This document shows positions 31,321-31,507 of a stretch of 31,507 bases of DNA, one piece after another. Position 1 is the stretch's first letter, and every line of letters starts with the position of its first letter. A program made the translations under genes and the position numbers. This DNA comes from Paenisporosarcina macmurdoensis (GTDB taxonomy: Bacteria > Bacillota > Bacilli > Bacillales_A > Planococcaceae), in NCBI RefSeq assembly GCF_042658845.1, contig NZ_JBHSRI010000024.1:1-31507 (forward strand), read 5' to 3'. The notes under the pieces are model-generated. The model was not told the DNA's origin and ran no database searches. It saw only the letters and a list, made by a program, of their open reading frames with translations.

Positions 31321-31360
31321 AAACAGACAACCAATTGATACGATAATTGGTTGTCTGTTT
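31321..31360. terminator. Terminator-like hairpin near the right edge
   Basis: A perfect 16-bp stem (AAACAGACAACCAATT, 31321-31336, with 31345-31360), 8-nt loop, A-run before and T-run after. No intact gene ends here within the window. Confidence 0.8.
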
Positions 31361-31381
31361 TAGATTCTACTTGTTAAAAAG

Positions 31382-31504
31382 GTAAGCGTCAAATAATGAA
31401 CACATTGTTTCTTCTCAAAGAAAATGCCTTTCTGACTTTTGTCAGAAAGGCATTTTCTATTTCTTAAATTGGATATAGCAATCAGCCGGAAGATCCTTGG
31501 ACCA
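31382..31504. repeat. Right copy of 123-bp perfect inverted repeat
   Basis: Exact reverse complement of 1-123. Only three bases follow it to the window edge. It includes the terminator hairpin (31420-31457 region) and the gene tail. Confidence 0.9.
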
Positions 31505-31507
31505 GGG
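31457..31507 (-). CDS. 3' end of the same unidentified gene, minus strand (partial)
   Basis: Reads PWSKDLPADCYIQFKK and stop on the minus strand, identical in sequence to the plus-strand tail at 1-48. It would belong to a second copy of the gene whose body lies beyond the right edge. Confidence 0.55.
   Translation of the reverse strand, partial: PWSKDLPADCYIQFKK

Overview
The window looks like low-GC Gram-positive chromosome, most likely Bacillales and probably a Sporosarcina-like member of the Planococcaceae (inference). The reasons are a ComK-type competence regulator, two large SLH-anchored surface proteins, strong AGGAGG-type ribosome binding sites, frequent GTG/TTG starts, CcpA-type cre boxes and rho-independent terminators. 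No tRNA, rRNA or CRISPR array was seen.

Layout. (1) 1-7660: a 2289-residue two-headed amylopullulanase on the minus strand, with a terminator, two cre operators and a GC-rich interspersed repeat in its leader. (2) 7765-10900: a lipoprotein, then a very AT-rich plus-strand pair (a small unknown protein and a possible PD-(D/E)XK-fold protein) flanked by two repeat families, a gene remnant and a 46-residue membrane/coiled-coil protein. (3) 10957-14853: a pRiA4b ORF-3-like protein, a MacB-type ABC exporter pair (ATPase and permease), a small membrane ORF and comK. (4) 15225-17445: a YifB/ComM-like AAA+ ATPase whose stop codon directly abuts a REP-associated tyrosine transposase (RAYT). (5) 17868-18832: a VbhA-like antitoxin overlapping a Fic protein. 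(6) 19096-22170: a coiled-coil protein, a DUF6904-like protein, two conserved unknowns (one with a zinc ribbon) and small broken genes. (7) 22178-24730: a HEPN/MNT toxin-antitoxin pair between direct repeats, then a decaying minus-strand gene group. (8) 25052-29104: a 1284-residue S-layer-type protein with its promoter and a candidate terminator. (9) 29146-31507: a DUF4238 gene among repeats, an istA fragment with an IS21-type end, and the right copy of a 123-bp inverted repeat.

Much of the space between genes is repeats. R1 (GGTGGCACC / CACAGGTACC / GGTGCCACC) has six clear or partial copies and two weak traces; one full copy lies just upstream of the YifB-RAYT pair, so the RAYT is the obvious candidate for its mobility. 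R2 and R3 are interspersed repeats, and R2 tails lie beside the stop codons of several minus-strand genes. Direct repeats (R4) flank the HEPN/MNT pair. Five loci carry IS21-like terminal repeats, one still attached to a 39-codon istA start. Several genes are truncated, frameshifted or stop-broken, and four ORFs have no canonical start where the ribosome binding site predicts one (CTG, CTG, ACG, ATA).

The window begins and ends inside two inverted copies of the same gene 3' end plus terminator. That could be a pair of insertion-sequence copies bounding the segment, or a contig that ends in a multicopy repeat. The most interesting unit is the YifB-RAYT operon with its R1 elements. The two toxin-antitoxin pairs and the AT-rich putative nuclease locus make this look like an accessory or defence-rich region.
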